A stretch of 54,910 nucleotides of DNA, taken from positions 41,387-96,296 of the forward strand of contig NZ_BMPI01000046.1 of assembly GCF_014647515.1 (NCBI RefSeq), read 5' to 3'. The notes below the pieces were generated by a model, which saw nothing but the letters and a program-made list of their open reading frames with translations, did not search any database and was not told where the DNA came from. Of the stretch, positions 41,181-49,931 are shown piece after piece. Source of the stretch: Dactylosporangium sucinum (GTDB lineage Bacteria; Actinomycetota; Actinomycetes; Mycobacteriales; Micromonosporaceae). Position 1 is the stretch's first letter; every line of letters begins with the position of its first letter. The position numbers and the translations under genes are program-made.

Positions 41181-42200
41181 TCAGCCGAATGTTCCGTAGC
41201 CGGCGACGAGCTGTGGTGGTGCGTTCAGGTTGATCTTAGCGAGGAGCTTCTGCGTCATGACGTTCAGGCCGATCGTATTGAATTGCTGCCCGAGTGAGCG
41301 CATGATCGAGTTCTGTGATGGCCGGTAGAGGCCGTGTGCGTAGTAGGCCGCCCCTTCGTAGGTACCGATCACGCCGCCGTCGGGAGTTGACTGTCCCAGC
41401 CGCGAATACCACTTTCGCTTGCCCGAGGTGAGTTGCGCGGCGGTGTACTTTGTCACGTTGGCCTCGGTGGGCTCGCCTCCCGAGTAGCGGTCGTAGGGGA
41501 CGTCGTACTCGTCGGCGAGCCCGCCGATCGAGTGGCCCAACTCGTGCTGGACAATCTGGCCGGACAGGGCGTTGCCGCCGGATGAGGTCGCCATGTTGGA
41601 GTAGCCTGCGCCGCCGTACTTCGTGCTGTTGCCGATCGCGACGATCATGTCGACCGCTGGGGCGTTCGCCGCGTACGACTGGGCCGCCGACTGATTGAGG
41701 CACAGCAGGCGCTCGGTATTCGAACACCAGAAGTACATGCCGAGTGCCGTGTTCTTGCTGACCCCCTGGGTCGGGTCGTTGTCCACACCGGACTCGCTGG
41801 AGATGACGTCGACCATCCATACATTGAAGTAGTTCTTGTAGGTGCTGTACGGCGCGATCGAGGTGAGTGTCGCCCATTTCTCGGCCACGTGCTGGTGGTA
41901 CAGGGCAAGCTGGGAGGAGGTGTAGCCGTCACCGACGAAGACGAGGTCGAAGCGATTGGCCGTACTCCCGGTCTGCTGGAGGGCGGTGACGGTGGCCGGC
42001 GGCGGTGCGGCGGCGGCTGCGGTTGCGGGGGCAGGAGCGGCTTGGACCGGCGCGGCGACCTGGGTTATCGTCCCGTCGGGCGAGAATGCTTCGAGCCATT
42101 GCGTGCCGGTCGGCGCGGCAAGGGCCTGGGTTGGCGGTGCGACGACCGCGGCGGCGATGGCAAGAGCCGCTACGGCGGCTAGGCGCATGATTGGGCGCAA
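41181..42200 (-). CDS. Second secreted M64-family zinc metallopeptidase
   Basis: The 339 residues have a signal peptide (through APPTQALA), an Ala/Pro-rich tether and the M64 catalytic domain: FDLVFVGDGYTSSQ, and HELGHSIGGLADEY with His219/His223. TPDGGVIGTYEGAAYYAHGLYRPS, of which the key part is IGTYEGA, is shared almost word for word with the first M64 protein of the window, showing common descent. It lacks the extra C-terminal domain. The TTG start at 42200 is preferred because AGGAGG precedes it by six bases, whereas the ATG four codons later is too far. It is divergent from the IPT surface protein. Confidence 0.88.
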   Translation of the reverse strand: MRPIMRLAAVAALAIAAAVVAPPTQALAAPTGTQWLEAFSPDGTITQVAAPVQAAPAPATAAAAAPPPATVTALQQTGSTANRFDLVFVGDGYTSSQLALYHQHVAEKWATLTSIAPYSTYKNYFNVWMVDVISSESGVDNDPTQGVSKNTALGMYFWCSNTERLLCLNQSAAQSYAANAPAVDMIVAIGNSTKYGGAGYSNMATSSGGNALSGQIVQHELGHSIGGLADEYDVPYDRYSGGEPTEANVTKYTAAQLTSGKRKWYSRLGQSTPDGGVIGTYEGAAYYAHGLYRPSQNSIMRSLGQQFNTIGLNVMTQKLLAKINLNAPPQLVAGYGTFG

Positions 42201-42667
42201 CGAGTGCCTCCTGGGATCGTGTGCGGACGGGTGGCTGCGGCGGCTGGACGAGATTCAAATATGTCCATAGAGCCGAGCCGCTCGACAATCACGGCAAGCC
42301 ATAACCCGTGGACTATGGCGGCAATCCATCGATGGAGCGACGCATCCACAATGGACATGCTGCGGGAGCGCGCCGTCGCTGAACCGGACGACATGGGGCG
42401 TCGGAACGGGCAGCGCATGCTGGCCGAGGCGTCCGGCTCCGCCGAGTAGTGCACGGATACATCTGACGGTCCTCCGCGCACTTCCGTTGCGCGGCCGCAA
42501 ACCGTGTCGGGCTGCCCGGCGATCCTCCCGCGCCGCGGTGGGCGGTGTTCGTGCTGCCGTCCGGAATAGCCGATTTGTCGGTTACATGTACTTAGGGGAT
42601 ACATGTTCGGTACGGTCGCGACGGCGGTGCATTTCATCGTCACGGTCGTACAGACGGGGGATTTTGT
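42201..42667. promoter_or_regulatory. Long divergent regulatory region between M64 protease and surface protein
   Basis: The region is 467 bases without a supported gene and clearly lower in GC. It contains a perfect 12-bp palindrome TCCATCGATGGA (42325-42336), an AT-rich ATATTTG patch on the minus strand near 42255-42265 that may be the protease promoter, and the ACATGT pair listed separately. Confidence 0.4.
42584..42606. promoter_or_regulatory. Paired ACATGT palindromes upstream of the surface protein
   Basis: ACATGT at 42584-42589 and 42601-42606, 17 bp start to start, each within a TACATGT context. They lie about 62 bases before the GTG start and could be an operator or overlap the promoter. 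Confidence 0.35.
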
Positions 42668-45127
42668 GTGATCAGATTGTTCAGGCGGCGCCAGGACCCC
42701 GAACGGCGCGGATCGTCGTGGCCGAATGTCGCACTGGGCGTGCTGGTGCTCGGCGCGTTCACCTTGGCCACGGCCGCCCCGCGCGGGCCGGCCGCCGAGC
42801 ACGAGAGCGGGGCGCCGACGCTCGCCAGCGCCGTGATCCAGCCGGTCGTGTCGAGCGTCAATCCGAGCTCCGGGTTCACCACCGGCGGCACGACGGTGAC
42901 GATCACGGGCGCCGGGTTCACCGGCGCGACGGCCGTGACCTTCAACGGCATCGGCGCTACGTCGTTCACGGTGGTCAGCCCGACCGAGATCACAGCGGTG
43001 ACGCCCGTGGGCGCGGCCGGGCCGGCGCTCGTGCAGGTCGCCATCGGCACGTGCATCTCGTCGGTCATCGGCGCGACGTTCACGTACATTCCGCAGATCG
43101 TCATTCCGACGATCCCGACCGTGTCGTCGATGTCGCCGACGAGCGGGCCGACCGCGGGCGGCACGACCGTCACCCTCACCGGCACCAACTTGGCGGGCAC
43201 GATAAGCGTGACCTTCGGCGGCGTCGCGGGCTCGGTGAGCAACAGCACCGCGACCTCGATCACGGTGGTCACGCCGGCCCACGCCGCGGGCAACGTCCCG
43301 GTTGTTGTCACCACGGTGATGGGCGCGACGACCGTGACGGCCGGCTACACGTACGTGGCCGAGCCGGCGGTGACCTCGGTGTCGCCGACCTCGGGCCCGG
43401 CGGCCGGTGGCAACACGGTGACGATCACGGGCACGGGCCTCACCGGCGCGACGGCGGTGGCCTTCGGCGCCGACGCGGCCACCTCGTTCACGGTGGACAG
43501 CGACACGCAGATCACCGCCGTGGCGCCGGCGCACGCGGCCGGCACGGTGGACGTCGAGGTCAACACGCCGGACGGCACGGCGACCGCGGCGAACGCCTAC
43601 ACCTACGCGGCCCCGCCGTCCGTGACCTCGGTGTCGCCGACCTCGGGCCCGGCGGCCGGCGGTACGTCGGTCACGATCACGGGGTCGGGTCTCACCGGCA
43701 CCACGGCTGTGGTCTTCGACGGCAGCCCGGCCACCTCGTTCACGGTGAACAGCGGCACGTCGATCACGGCCGTGACACCGGCGCACGCGGCCGGCACGGT
43801 GGACCTCCAGGTCACCGGGCCGGGCGGCACGGACGTCGTGATCGCCGCATACGTGTACGTGGCCGCGGCGACCGCGACGTCGATGTTCCCGACGACAGGC
43901 CCCGACCTGGGCGGTACCTTCGTCACGATCACGGGCACCGGCTTTACCGGCGCCACCGCGGTGACGTTCGGCGGCGTGAACGCCAGTTCGTTCGTCGCCA
44001 ACAGTGACACGCAGATCACGGCCATGACGCCGCCGGGCTCGGGCACGGTGCCGGTCACCGTCACGACGCCCAACGGCTCGCCGAGCGTGCCGGGCGGGTA
44101 CGAGTACCTCGTGTCGCAGGCCGCGACCTTCGCCGCGCACGCTGCCGACAAGGACGCCACGCTGGAGCCGGCCAAGCCCCCGGCGTCCGGCAAGGCGGAC
44201 AACGCATCCGGCAAGGCATCCGGTACGGCATCCGGTAAGGCGGACGCCAAGCAGGCGAACAAGCAGGACGCCAAGCAGGCGGACAAGGCCGCCGGCAAGG
44301 CCAAGGTGAAAGCCAAGGCGAAGGCGAAGGCCAAGGCGGACGCCGCGGCCGCGCCCAGGATGAAGAAGGTCTTCTTCCAGCTGCCGCCCCCAGCCTGCCC
44401 GGCCCCGCCGAGCGCGCCGAGCCCGGTCACGGCCACCGCCGGTACATCGTCGATCATCGTGAGCTGGACGGCGGCCACGCCGAACGACTCGCCGATCACC
44501 GGCTACACCGCGACGGCCACGCCCGGCCCGGCGACCTGCACCACACTGGTCACCGACCCGAACCCGCTCGGCTGCGTGCTGGGGGCGACGGCCGGCCAGC
44601 AGTACACGGTGTCGGTCGTGGCCAACTCGGCCGCCGGAGCCTCGGAACCGGCCACGAGCAACGCGGTCACACCGGCCGCGCCGGTCGTGCCGGCCGCGCC
44701 GCCGGACACTCCGCTGACCCTGACCACGGACAAGGGCGTCATCAGCAGGGCCGCGCCCGGGCAGGACATCGTGGTGATCGGCACCGGGTTCGCCGCCTAC
44801 TCCACGGCGACGATCACGCTGTACTCGACACCGGTGACGCTCGGCACCGTGGTCACCGACGGCAACGGTGACTTCAGCAAGCCGGTCACCGTGCCGCACT
44901 CCCTCGCCGCCGGCGTGCACACGCTGGTCGCGCAGGGCGTCGCACCGTCGGGCAACCCGCGCGCGATGAAGCTCACCGTCACGGTGGCGGCGAGCACGTC
45001 GACGGGTGGCCTGCCGGTCACCGGCGCGCCCACCGGCCCGCTGGCGCTGGGCGGCCTCGCGATGGTGCTGGCCGGCCTCGGCCTGCTCCGTCCGTGGCAG
45101 CGTCGCACGACGCCCGGCCTGCGGTAG
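42668..45127 (+). CDS. Cell-wall-anchored surface protein with five IPT/TIG repeats, Lys-rich linker, Fn3 and LPxTG-type signal
   Basis: This is an 819-residue exported protein. In order it has an N-terminal membrane/signal segment (~19-37), five IPT/TIG immunoglobulin-like repeats (~58-482, each ~83 residues, marked by SPTSGPAAGG and TVTITGTGL), a 90-residue Lys/Ala-rich linker (KVKAKAKAKAKAD), an Fn3 domain (~580-665), another beta domain, and an LPVTG sorting motif at 782-786 followed by a membrane span and WQRR. A sortase would fix it to peptidoglycan. The role is probably adhesion; the lysine tract could bind polyanions (inference). GTG 42668 has a weak GGGGGA ahead. A strong terminator follows. 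Confidence 0.85.
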   Translation: MIRLFRRRQDPERRGSSWPNVALGVLVLGAFTLATAAPRGPAAEHESGAPTLASAVIQPVVSSVNPSSGFTTGGTTVTITGAGFTGATAVTFNGIGATSFTVVSPTEITAVTPVGAAGPALVQVAIGTCISSVIGATFTYIPQIVIPTIPTVSSMSPTSGPTAGGTTVTLTGTNLAGTISVTFGGVAGSVSNSTATSITVVTPAHAAGNVPVVVTTVMGATTVTAGYTYVAEPAVTSVSPTSGPAAGGNTVTITGTGLTGATAVAFGADAATSFTVDSDTQITAVAPAHAAGTVDVEVNTPDGTATAANAYTYAAPPSVTSVSPTSGPAAGGTSVTITGSGLTGTTAVVFDGSPATSFTVNSGTSITAVTPAHAAGTVDLQVTGPGGTDVVIAAYVYVAAATATSMFPTTGPDLGGTFVTITGTGFTGATAVTFGGVNASSFVANSDTQITAMTPPGSGTVPVTVTTPNGSPSVPGGYEYLVSQAATFAAHAADKDATLEPAKPPASGKADNASGKASGTASGKADAKQANKQDAKQADKAAGKAKVKAKAKAKAKADAAAAPRMKKVFFQLPPPACPAPPSAPSPVTATAGTSSIIVSWTAATPNDSPITGYTATATPGPATCTTLVTDPNPLGCVLGATAGQQYTVSVVANSAAGASEPATSNAVTPAAPVVPAAPPDTPLTLTTDKGVISRAAPGQDIVVIGTGFAAYSTATITLYSTPVTLGTVVTDGNGDFSKPVTVPHSLAAGVHTLVAQGVAPSGNPRAMKLTVTVAASTSTGGLPVTGAPTGPLALGGLAMVLAGLGLLRPWQRRTTPGLR
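43370..43661 (+). repeat. Near-identical coding repeats of IPT domains 3 and 4
   Basis: About 40 bp starting at 43370 and at 43622 are nearly identical at DNA level and exactly 252 bp (84 codons) apart, each encoding VTSVSPTSGPAAGG. This points to recent domain duplication or gene conversion; copy number could vary between strains. Confidence 0.7.
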
Positions 45128-45149
45128 GGAACACGGCGGGAGGGCACGG

Positions 45150-45184
45150 CGCCCCGGGGCTGAGCGACCCTCAGCCCCGGGGCG
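45150..45184 (+). terminator. Strong terminator after the surface protein gene
   Basis: Perfect 15-bp stem CGCCCCGGGGCTGAG / CTCAGCCCCGGGGCG with loop CGACC, 22 bases after the stop codon. Confidence 0.8.
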
Positions 45185-45200
45185 TCGGAGCGGCTCGGGT

Positions 45201-45302
45201 TCAGGGGCAGATAGTGACCCGGCCGTGCACCCGGTTCGCCACCGCGACGTAGGCGTCCTTGCCGTCATCGAGGCTGTAGCGGTCGACGACGGGCAACCGA
45301 GC
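45201..45302 (-). pseudogene. C-terminal remnant of a zinc-type/quinone alcohol dehydrogenase
   Basis: About 33 codons encode LPVVDRYSLDDGKDAYVAVANRVHGR and a stop at 45201-45203; the first twenty residues of this are the diagnostic tail of NADPH:quinone-type alcohol dehydrogenases. Upstream (rightward) the frame runs straight into the opposite-strand start of the beta-hydroxyacid dehydrogenase gene, and nothing of the rest is left. The fragment has no start of its own. Confidence 0.55.
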
Positions 45303-45314
45303 GAGGGGACAGTC

Positions 45315-46217
45315 ATGAGTGATACGACATCGGCCGGACGGACGGCCGGCGCGGAGCCGGGTCAGAAGGTGGCCGTGCTGGGGACCGGCATCATGGGCTC
45401 GGCGATGGCGCGCAACCTGCTCAACGCCCGGCTCAGCACGACGGTATGGGACCGCTCGCCGGACGCGACGGCACCACTCGCCGTCGCCGGCGCGCACGTG
45501 GCCGGGTCGGCCCGGGAGGCGGTCGACGATGCCCATGTGGTGATCACCATGCTGCCCACCGCCGACGCTGTGGAGTCCGTGATGTTCACCGGCAAGGCGG
45601 TGGACGCGCTCGCCGAAGGCGCCGTGTGGGCCCAGATGGGCACCATCGGCATGGCGGCGATCACCGAACTTGCCGGCCGGCTCGCCCAGCGGCGGCCCGA
45701 CGTGCTGTTCGTGGACGCGCCCGTCTCGGGCACCAAGGGCCCCGCCGAGAACGGCCAGCTGCTCATCCTCGCTTCCGGTCCGGCTGCCGCGCAGCCGACT
45801 GTGCACACCGCGTTCGCCGCGATCGGCCGCAAGACCCTGTGGCTGGGCGACGCCGGCCGAGGCAGCGCGATGAAGGTCGTCCTCAACGCCTACATGGCTA
45901 TCCTGATCGAAGGCGTGGCCGAAGCCCTCGAACTCGCCGACCGGCTGGATGTCGACGCCGGCGCCCTGGCCCAGTCGATCGAGGGCGGGCCGCTGGACGC
46001 ACCTATCGCCGATGCGAAGTTGCACAAGATGGAGCGCGGTGACTTCGCGCCGGAGTTCCCGCTGCAATGGGCACTCAAGGACGTGGACCTGGCGATCTCC
46101 GCGGCCGGCGGCAGCAAGCTGCCGCTGATCGAAGCACTGTCCCGCCAGTGGCGTGCCGCCGTCGACGCGGGCCACGGCCGCGAGGACGTCAGCGCCGCGG
46201 TGCTCGCGCTGGCCTGA
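45315..46217 (+). CDS. NAD(P)-dependent beta-hydroxyacid dehydrogenase / imine-reductase-like
   Basis: These 300 residues belong to the 3-hydroxyisobutyrate dehydrogenase/GLYR1 family. The cofactor motif is VLGTGIMGSAMARNLL, the substrate loop DAPVSGTKGPAENG, and the catalytic lysine region is GSAMKVVLNAYM. PLQWALKDVDLA is the C-terminal helical-domain hallmark. It oxidises a short beta-hydroxyacid or reduces the matching semialdehyde; the substrate is unknown. ATG 45315 follows GAGGGG by six bases. A longer upstream frame lies in the surface-protein gene and terminator and is spurious. Confidence 0.88.
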   Translation: MSDTTSAGRTAGAEPGQKVAVLGTGIMGSAMARNLLNARLSTTVWDRSPDATAPLAVAGAHVAGSAREAVDDAHVVITMLPTADAVESVMFTGKAVDALAEGAVWAQMGTIGMAAITELAGRLAQRRPDVLFVDAPVSGTKGPAENGQLLILASGPAAAQPTVHTAFAAIGRKTLWLGDAGRGSAMKVVLNAYMAILIEGVAEALELADRLDVDAGALAQSIEGGPLDAPIADAKLHKMERGDFAPEFPLQWALKDVDLAISAAGGSKLPLIEALSRQWRAAVDAGHGREDVSAAVLALA

Positions 46218-46295
46218 GCCGAGTTGACCACGTGTTAGCCCTCGCCGTGCGAGATTTCCCCCGATCCGGCGTCTGGGGGTGGGTATCGCAGCCCG

Positions 46296-46858
46296 GTGCG
46301 TAGTGTCGCCATCACGGTGTTCGTATTCTTGGCGGTGCTGCTCGGGACGACGGTACCCACACCGCTCTTTCCGCTGTACGAGCGCAGGTACGGCATCGAT
46401 CCCCTCGATGTCACGGTGTTGTTCGGGGTGTATGCCATCGGCGTTGTTACCGGCCTGGTCGCGCTCGGGGAACTGTCCGATCAGATCGGTCGCCGGCGGT
46501 GTCGCTGCCGACGGCCTGCGCGGCACTGGCCGCCGGGTCGTCGCTGATCGCCGCGGCTGTGCTCGCGTCCTCGCTATCGCTGCTCTTCGCGGCGGCCGTC
46601 GTCGTCGTCGGGCTCGGTACCGGCGTCGGTTTCAGCGCCGGGCTCCGTGCGATCAACTCACGCGTGCCCAGCGCACGGCGCGGCGGCGCGTTCTCCGTCT
46701 TCTTCGTGGTGCTGTACGCAGCGCTCGTGCTCCCCGCGATCGGTGTCGGCATCGTGATCGAGATCGCCGGCCTGCGATGGGCGGGCGGTGTGTTCTCCGC
46801 GCTGGTCGCGATGGTCGCTGTCCTTGTGCTGCTCAGCTTGCGACGGCGAGAAGCCTGA
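46296..46858 (+). pseudogene. Broken MFS transporter with internal deletion and frameshift
   Basis: The GTG at 46296 begins a normal MFS start (VFVFLAVLLGTTVPTPLFPL, then LVALGELSDQIGRRR, the loop 2-3 motif). Just after GRRR (around 46495) the frame shifts, and the sense resumes in another frame as C-terminal MFS helices: VVVVGLGTGVGFSAGLRAIN, then FSVFFVVLYAALVLPAIGVG and LLSLRRREA to the stop at 46858. Only ~185 of about 400 codons remain, so most of the middle (helices 3 to 8) is gone. No transport function is expected. Confidence 0.7.
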
Positions 46859-46935
46859 AAATGCGTGCGAGGGTGGCCGCCGCCGACGCGACCGGCTCGC
46901 CCCCCGGACCCGGACGCCGTCGGGCGGGCGGTGCG

Positions 46936-48552
46936 TCAGCGGCGGCTGATCCGCTCTTTCATGGCCTCGGCGTCGGCAACCACGGTGGCCAGGAACTCGG
47001 CGGTTGCCTCGGGGCGCGCCGGCTTCGGCTGCGGCCGCGCGCCGTTGCGCGTCGGGGTCGGGGTCAGGAAGACGGCCGTGTCGGGTGTGGCGGGCGGTAG
47101 GGGCTTCATGTCGCGGAGGAGCAGCATGTCGGCCACCAGACAGGTGACCGCACCGTCGGCGGCGCGACCGATCCAGACCGGGTAGGAGCCGTCGCCTCTT
47201 CCGCTCGGGTAGACGATCATATTGGTGCCGGTCTTCGGGTCGGCGGTCTCCGTCGCCTTGCCGCCGGCCGAGGCCTCGCTCTGCTGTTCCTGCTCGTGTG
47301 CAGCGGCGAGGGCGTCCCGTCCGGACGCGTCCAAGAATGCACCTGTGCCGGAGTCCACGCCGAAGCCGTAGAACTCGTCGTCCCCGAGCAGCCGTACGTC
47401 CTGCCCCGGACGGACCGCGAGTTCCCAGCTCGCGGTGGGCTTGTCGAGGATTCGCAGCATGGCTGCGGTTGTCTCGCCCCAGCTTTTGCCCTCCCACCGC
47501 AGGCCGGCGATCAGCACGGGGTAGTTCCCGGGCGTGACCAGCACCGTGAACGGCTCGTCGCTGTTGTGGAGGGTGCCGGGGTCGGCGGCGATCACCGCAC
47601 CTGTGGGCACCTGCAGGACTCCGGCGGGTTCGGGTTCGGTGACGACCGCGGTGTCGAGGTCGGTGCCGGAGAAGCGGCTGCCGGGAGTGAACAGCGCCTG
47701 CAGATGGCGGGGTTGCATGCCCGACGGCGCCCGCCACAGCGGCGTTGCGGGCTCCTGGGACCCCCCGTCAGGGGACGGTACGACCTTCACGCCACCGATG
47801 CCTCCCGCACCGGGATCGAAGCCGAGCATCCGGCCGTGCGCGTACGCCATCCAGTCGCCGAACGGGGCCCTGCGCAGGCTGCGGTACCGCTCAGGTATGT
47901 CGTGAGCCGTCTGCAGGAGGCTGCCATGGTCCAGCTCCACACTTGCGGTGTCGGTGTCCGGCCGGGCCGTGAGGGTGAGGTGCCAGCCACGCTCGGGGAA
48001 TTCCGGCGCGTCCGCAGACGCGTAACGCCACTGCTCGTAGCGGATCAGATGGAGCAGGCCCGGCTCGAGCTCGCGGTAGTCGTAGGCGCGGTCGCGGCGG
48101 CCGTGCTGCTCGAAGAGGAACAGGCCGAGGTAGCGGCGCCCCCAGTCGATGTGCAACAGCGCCTTGGGTTGTGTGTTGGTGGTGAGCAGGACCGCGTACG
48201 GGTTCCCGGCCGAATCGCGCGTCCGGGCCTCGTCCGCATTCATCACGCCGACGGGCTTGCGGATCTGCGGATCCCAGCCCGCGCAGTAGATGACCTCGAC
48301 TGCGCTCTCGGCGGCGACGCTCCGCTCCGACCTCCTGATCACTGACCAGCCGATCGCCACGGACAGGCCGCCCACCAGCGCCAGGCAGATCAGCGGCACC
48401 AGACCAGATCGCCGACGGCCGAGCGCCCTGCCGGCCGAATTGAACTCCCGCAGGCGTTCCCACAACCCGCCGCGATCTGCAGTTCCTCGGGCCGGGCCGC
48501 TCGCCACCGTGTCAACGGCGTCGTTGTCACCGCCGTCGTTCTGGGTCGACAT
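46936..48552 (-). CDS. Membrane protein with DUF4241 domain
   Basis: This 538-residue protein has a polar N-terminus, one membrane span at about 51-71 (LVPLICLALVGGLSVAIGW) and a large C-terminal part. From about residue 335 the pattern FTVLVTPGNYPVLIAGLRW, FYGFGVDSGTGAFLD and GDGSYPVWIGRAADGAV is that of DUF4241, a family with no assigned reaction, often seen near polymorphic-toxin immunity proteins. The part between the span and DUF4241 is not recognised. ATG 48552 has no good ribosome site; a TTG at 48579 would add nine residues. It is divergent from the molybdoenzyme gene. Confidence 0.8.
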   Translation of the reverse strand: MSTQNDGGDNDAVDTVASGPARGTADRGGLWERLREFNSAGRALGRRRSGLVPLICLALVGGLSVAIGWSVIRRSERSVAAESAVEVIYCAGWDPQIRKPVGVMNADEARTRDSAGNPYAVLLTTNTQPKALLHIDWGRRYLGLFLFEQHGRRDRAYDYRELEPGLLHLIRYEQWRYASADAPEFPERGWHLTLTARPDTDTASVELDHGSLLQTAHDIPERYRSLRRAPFGDWMAYAHGRMLGFDPGAGGIGGVKVVPSPDGGSQEPATPLWRAPSGMQPRHLQALFTPGSRFSGTDLDTAVVTEPEPAGVLQVPTGAVIAADPGTLHNSDEPFTVLVTPGNYPVLIAGLRWEGKSWGETTAAMLRILDKPTASWELAVRPGQDVRLLGDDEFYGFGVDSGTGAFLDASGRDALAAAHEQEQQSEASAGGKATETADPKTGTNMIVYPSGRGDGSYPVWIGRAADGAVTCLVADMLLLRDMKPLPPATPDTAVFLTPTPTRNGARPQPKPARPEATAEFLATVVADAEAMKERISRR

Positions 48553-48706
48553 GACGTCATGATCCCATGGGTCCCCCAATCATCCGATTCGGCCGTTGCC
48601 GACCGATTACCGCTGTCGCCGGGTGCCCCGGCCCGTCATGGGCGAACGTCCACCGCCGCAGGGGGAGTGGGGCGACTTCCACCCGCGCCCGCAGACGCTT
48701 ACGGCA

Positions 48707-48712
48707 TACGCT
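48707..48712 (+). promoter_or_regulatory. Leaderless-type -10 box (TACGCT)
   Basis: TANNNT hexamer ending six bases before the ATG at 48719; no Shine-Dalgarno. The Hsp70-like gene has the same hexamer at the same distance. Confidence 0.5.
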
Positions 48713-48718
48713 GCAAAT

Positions 48719-49807
48719 ATGGGGAAATGGGGTAAACGCGACGACATGATCGTCCATCAGGAATCGCCGTACAACGCGGAGCCGGCCCCTGCCGCACTGG
48801 ACCGCCATCCGCTCACGCCGCTGGGCACCTTCTTCGGCCGCAACCACGGCATGATCCAGCACATCGATCCGGATGCGTGGCGGCTGCGGGTGGACGGGCT
48901 CGTCGACCGCCCGCGCACCTTCTCCCTCGCTGAGCTGCAGCGCCGGTACGAGCACCGCGGCGTGGTGGCCACGCTGCAGTGTGCCGGCAACCGGCGTGCC
49001 GAGCTGACCGCCGTGCGGCCGATCCCCGGCCAGGTGCTGTGGGGTCCGGCCGCGATCTCGACCGCCCGGTGGGTCGGCGCACCGCTTGCGGACGTGCTCG
49101 CCGACGCCGGCCTCCTTCCGCAGGCCGAACACATTGCCTTTGTCGAAGCGCACACCCAGCCGAAGGCCGGCGAGTGGCCGGTGTTCGGCGGGTCCATCCC
49201 GGTCGGCAAGGCCACGGCCGGGGAGGTACTGCTCGCCTGGGAGATGAACGGTGCGCCGCTGCCCGCCGTGCACGGCGGGCCGGTCCGGGTGATCGTGCCC
49301 GGTTACATCGGCGCGCGGAGCGTCAAGTGGCTGCAGCGCGTCACCGCGCAGGAGCAGCCCTCCGACAACCATTTCCAGGCGGCCGACTACCGCATGCTGC
49401 CCCCGGACGCCGACCGGGCCGAGGCCGAGGAGGGCCACGGCCTGTCCCTCGGCGTCGCCGCGCTCAACGCGGCGATCCTGACCCCGACCGACGGACAGGC
49501 ACTGCTCGCCGGCCCGGTGCGTGTCAGCGGCTACGCGGTCGCCGGCGAGGGCCGCGGCGTCGCCAGGGTCGACGTGTCCGTGGACCGCGGCCGGCACTGG
49601 CGCCAGGCGGAGTTCGGCGAGACGGACGACCCGTGGGCCTGGCGGCTGTGGCAGATCAGCCTGGAGCTGCCGCCCGGCCCGGCGCAGATCGTGGCGAGGG
49701 CATGGGACACCAGCGCCACCGTGCAGCCGGAGCGGGCCGAGAACGTGTGGAACCCACTCGGCTACATGAACACCGCATGGAGCCGCGTCCGCGTCACCTG
49801 CGCCTGA
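48719..49807 (+). CDS. Sulfite-oxidase-family molybdopterin enzyme
   Basis: These 362 residues have the sulfite oxidase plan: molybdopterin domain with the molybdenum-ligand Cys88 in TLQCAGNRR, LDRHPLTPLGTFFGRNHGM before it, VIVPGYIGARSVKWL after, and a C-terminal dimerisation domain (VDVSVDRGRHWRQAEF, NPLGYMNTAW). No heme or signal peptide is present, so it is likely a cytosolic enzyme of sulfite- or related oxidation. The ATG at 48719 is chosen because of the TACGCT box six bases before it; longer frames upstream have no support. A second ATG at 48746 is possible. Confidence 0.88.
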   Translation: MGKWGKRDDMIVHQESPYNAEPAPAALDRHPLTPLGTFFGRNHGMIQHIDPDAWRLRVDGLVDRPRTFSLAELQRRYEHRGVVATLQCAGNRRAELTAVRPIPGQVLWGPAAISTARWVGAPLADVLADAGLLPQAEHIAFVEAHTQPKAGEWPVFGGSIPVGKATAGEVLLAWEMNGAPLPAVHGGPVRVIVPGYIGARSVKWLQRVTAQEQPSDNHFQAADYRMLPPDADRAEAEEGHGLSLGVAALNAAILTPTDGQALLAGPVRVSGYAVAGEGRGVARVDVSVDRGRHWRQAEFGETDDPWAWRLWQISLELPPGPAQIVARAWDTSATVQPERAENVWNPLGYMNTAWSRVRVTCA

Positions 49808-49893
49808 GCCGCCAGGAGTCGATGCGTACCCTCCGTAGCGGGCGGTCCGGTGGCCGCATCCGGCCGGGCAGCGGCGACGTTGCGGCCCTCGGT

Positions 49894-49899
49894 TACGAT
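49894..49899 (+). promoter_or_regulatory. Candidate -10 box (TACGAT) for the binding-protein/VWA gene
   Basis: TACGAT 32 bases before the ATG at 49932, with a leader that includes AGGAGA. No clear -35. Confidence 0.35.
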
Positions 49900-49931
49900 G
49901 CGGGGCTCCGTTGCTGAACAGGAGACCGTCG

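Noticed and set aside
42179..45316. 1045-codon leftward frame opposite the surface protein
   Set aside because: It is a repetitive RGRRG-type shadow caused by the repeated IPT coding sequence on the other strand.
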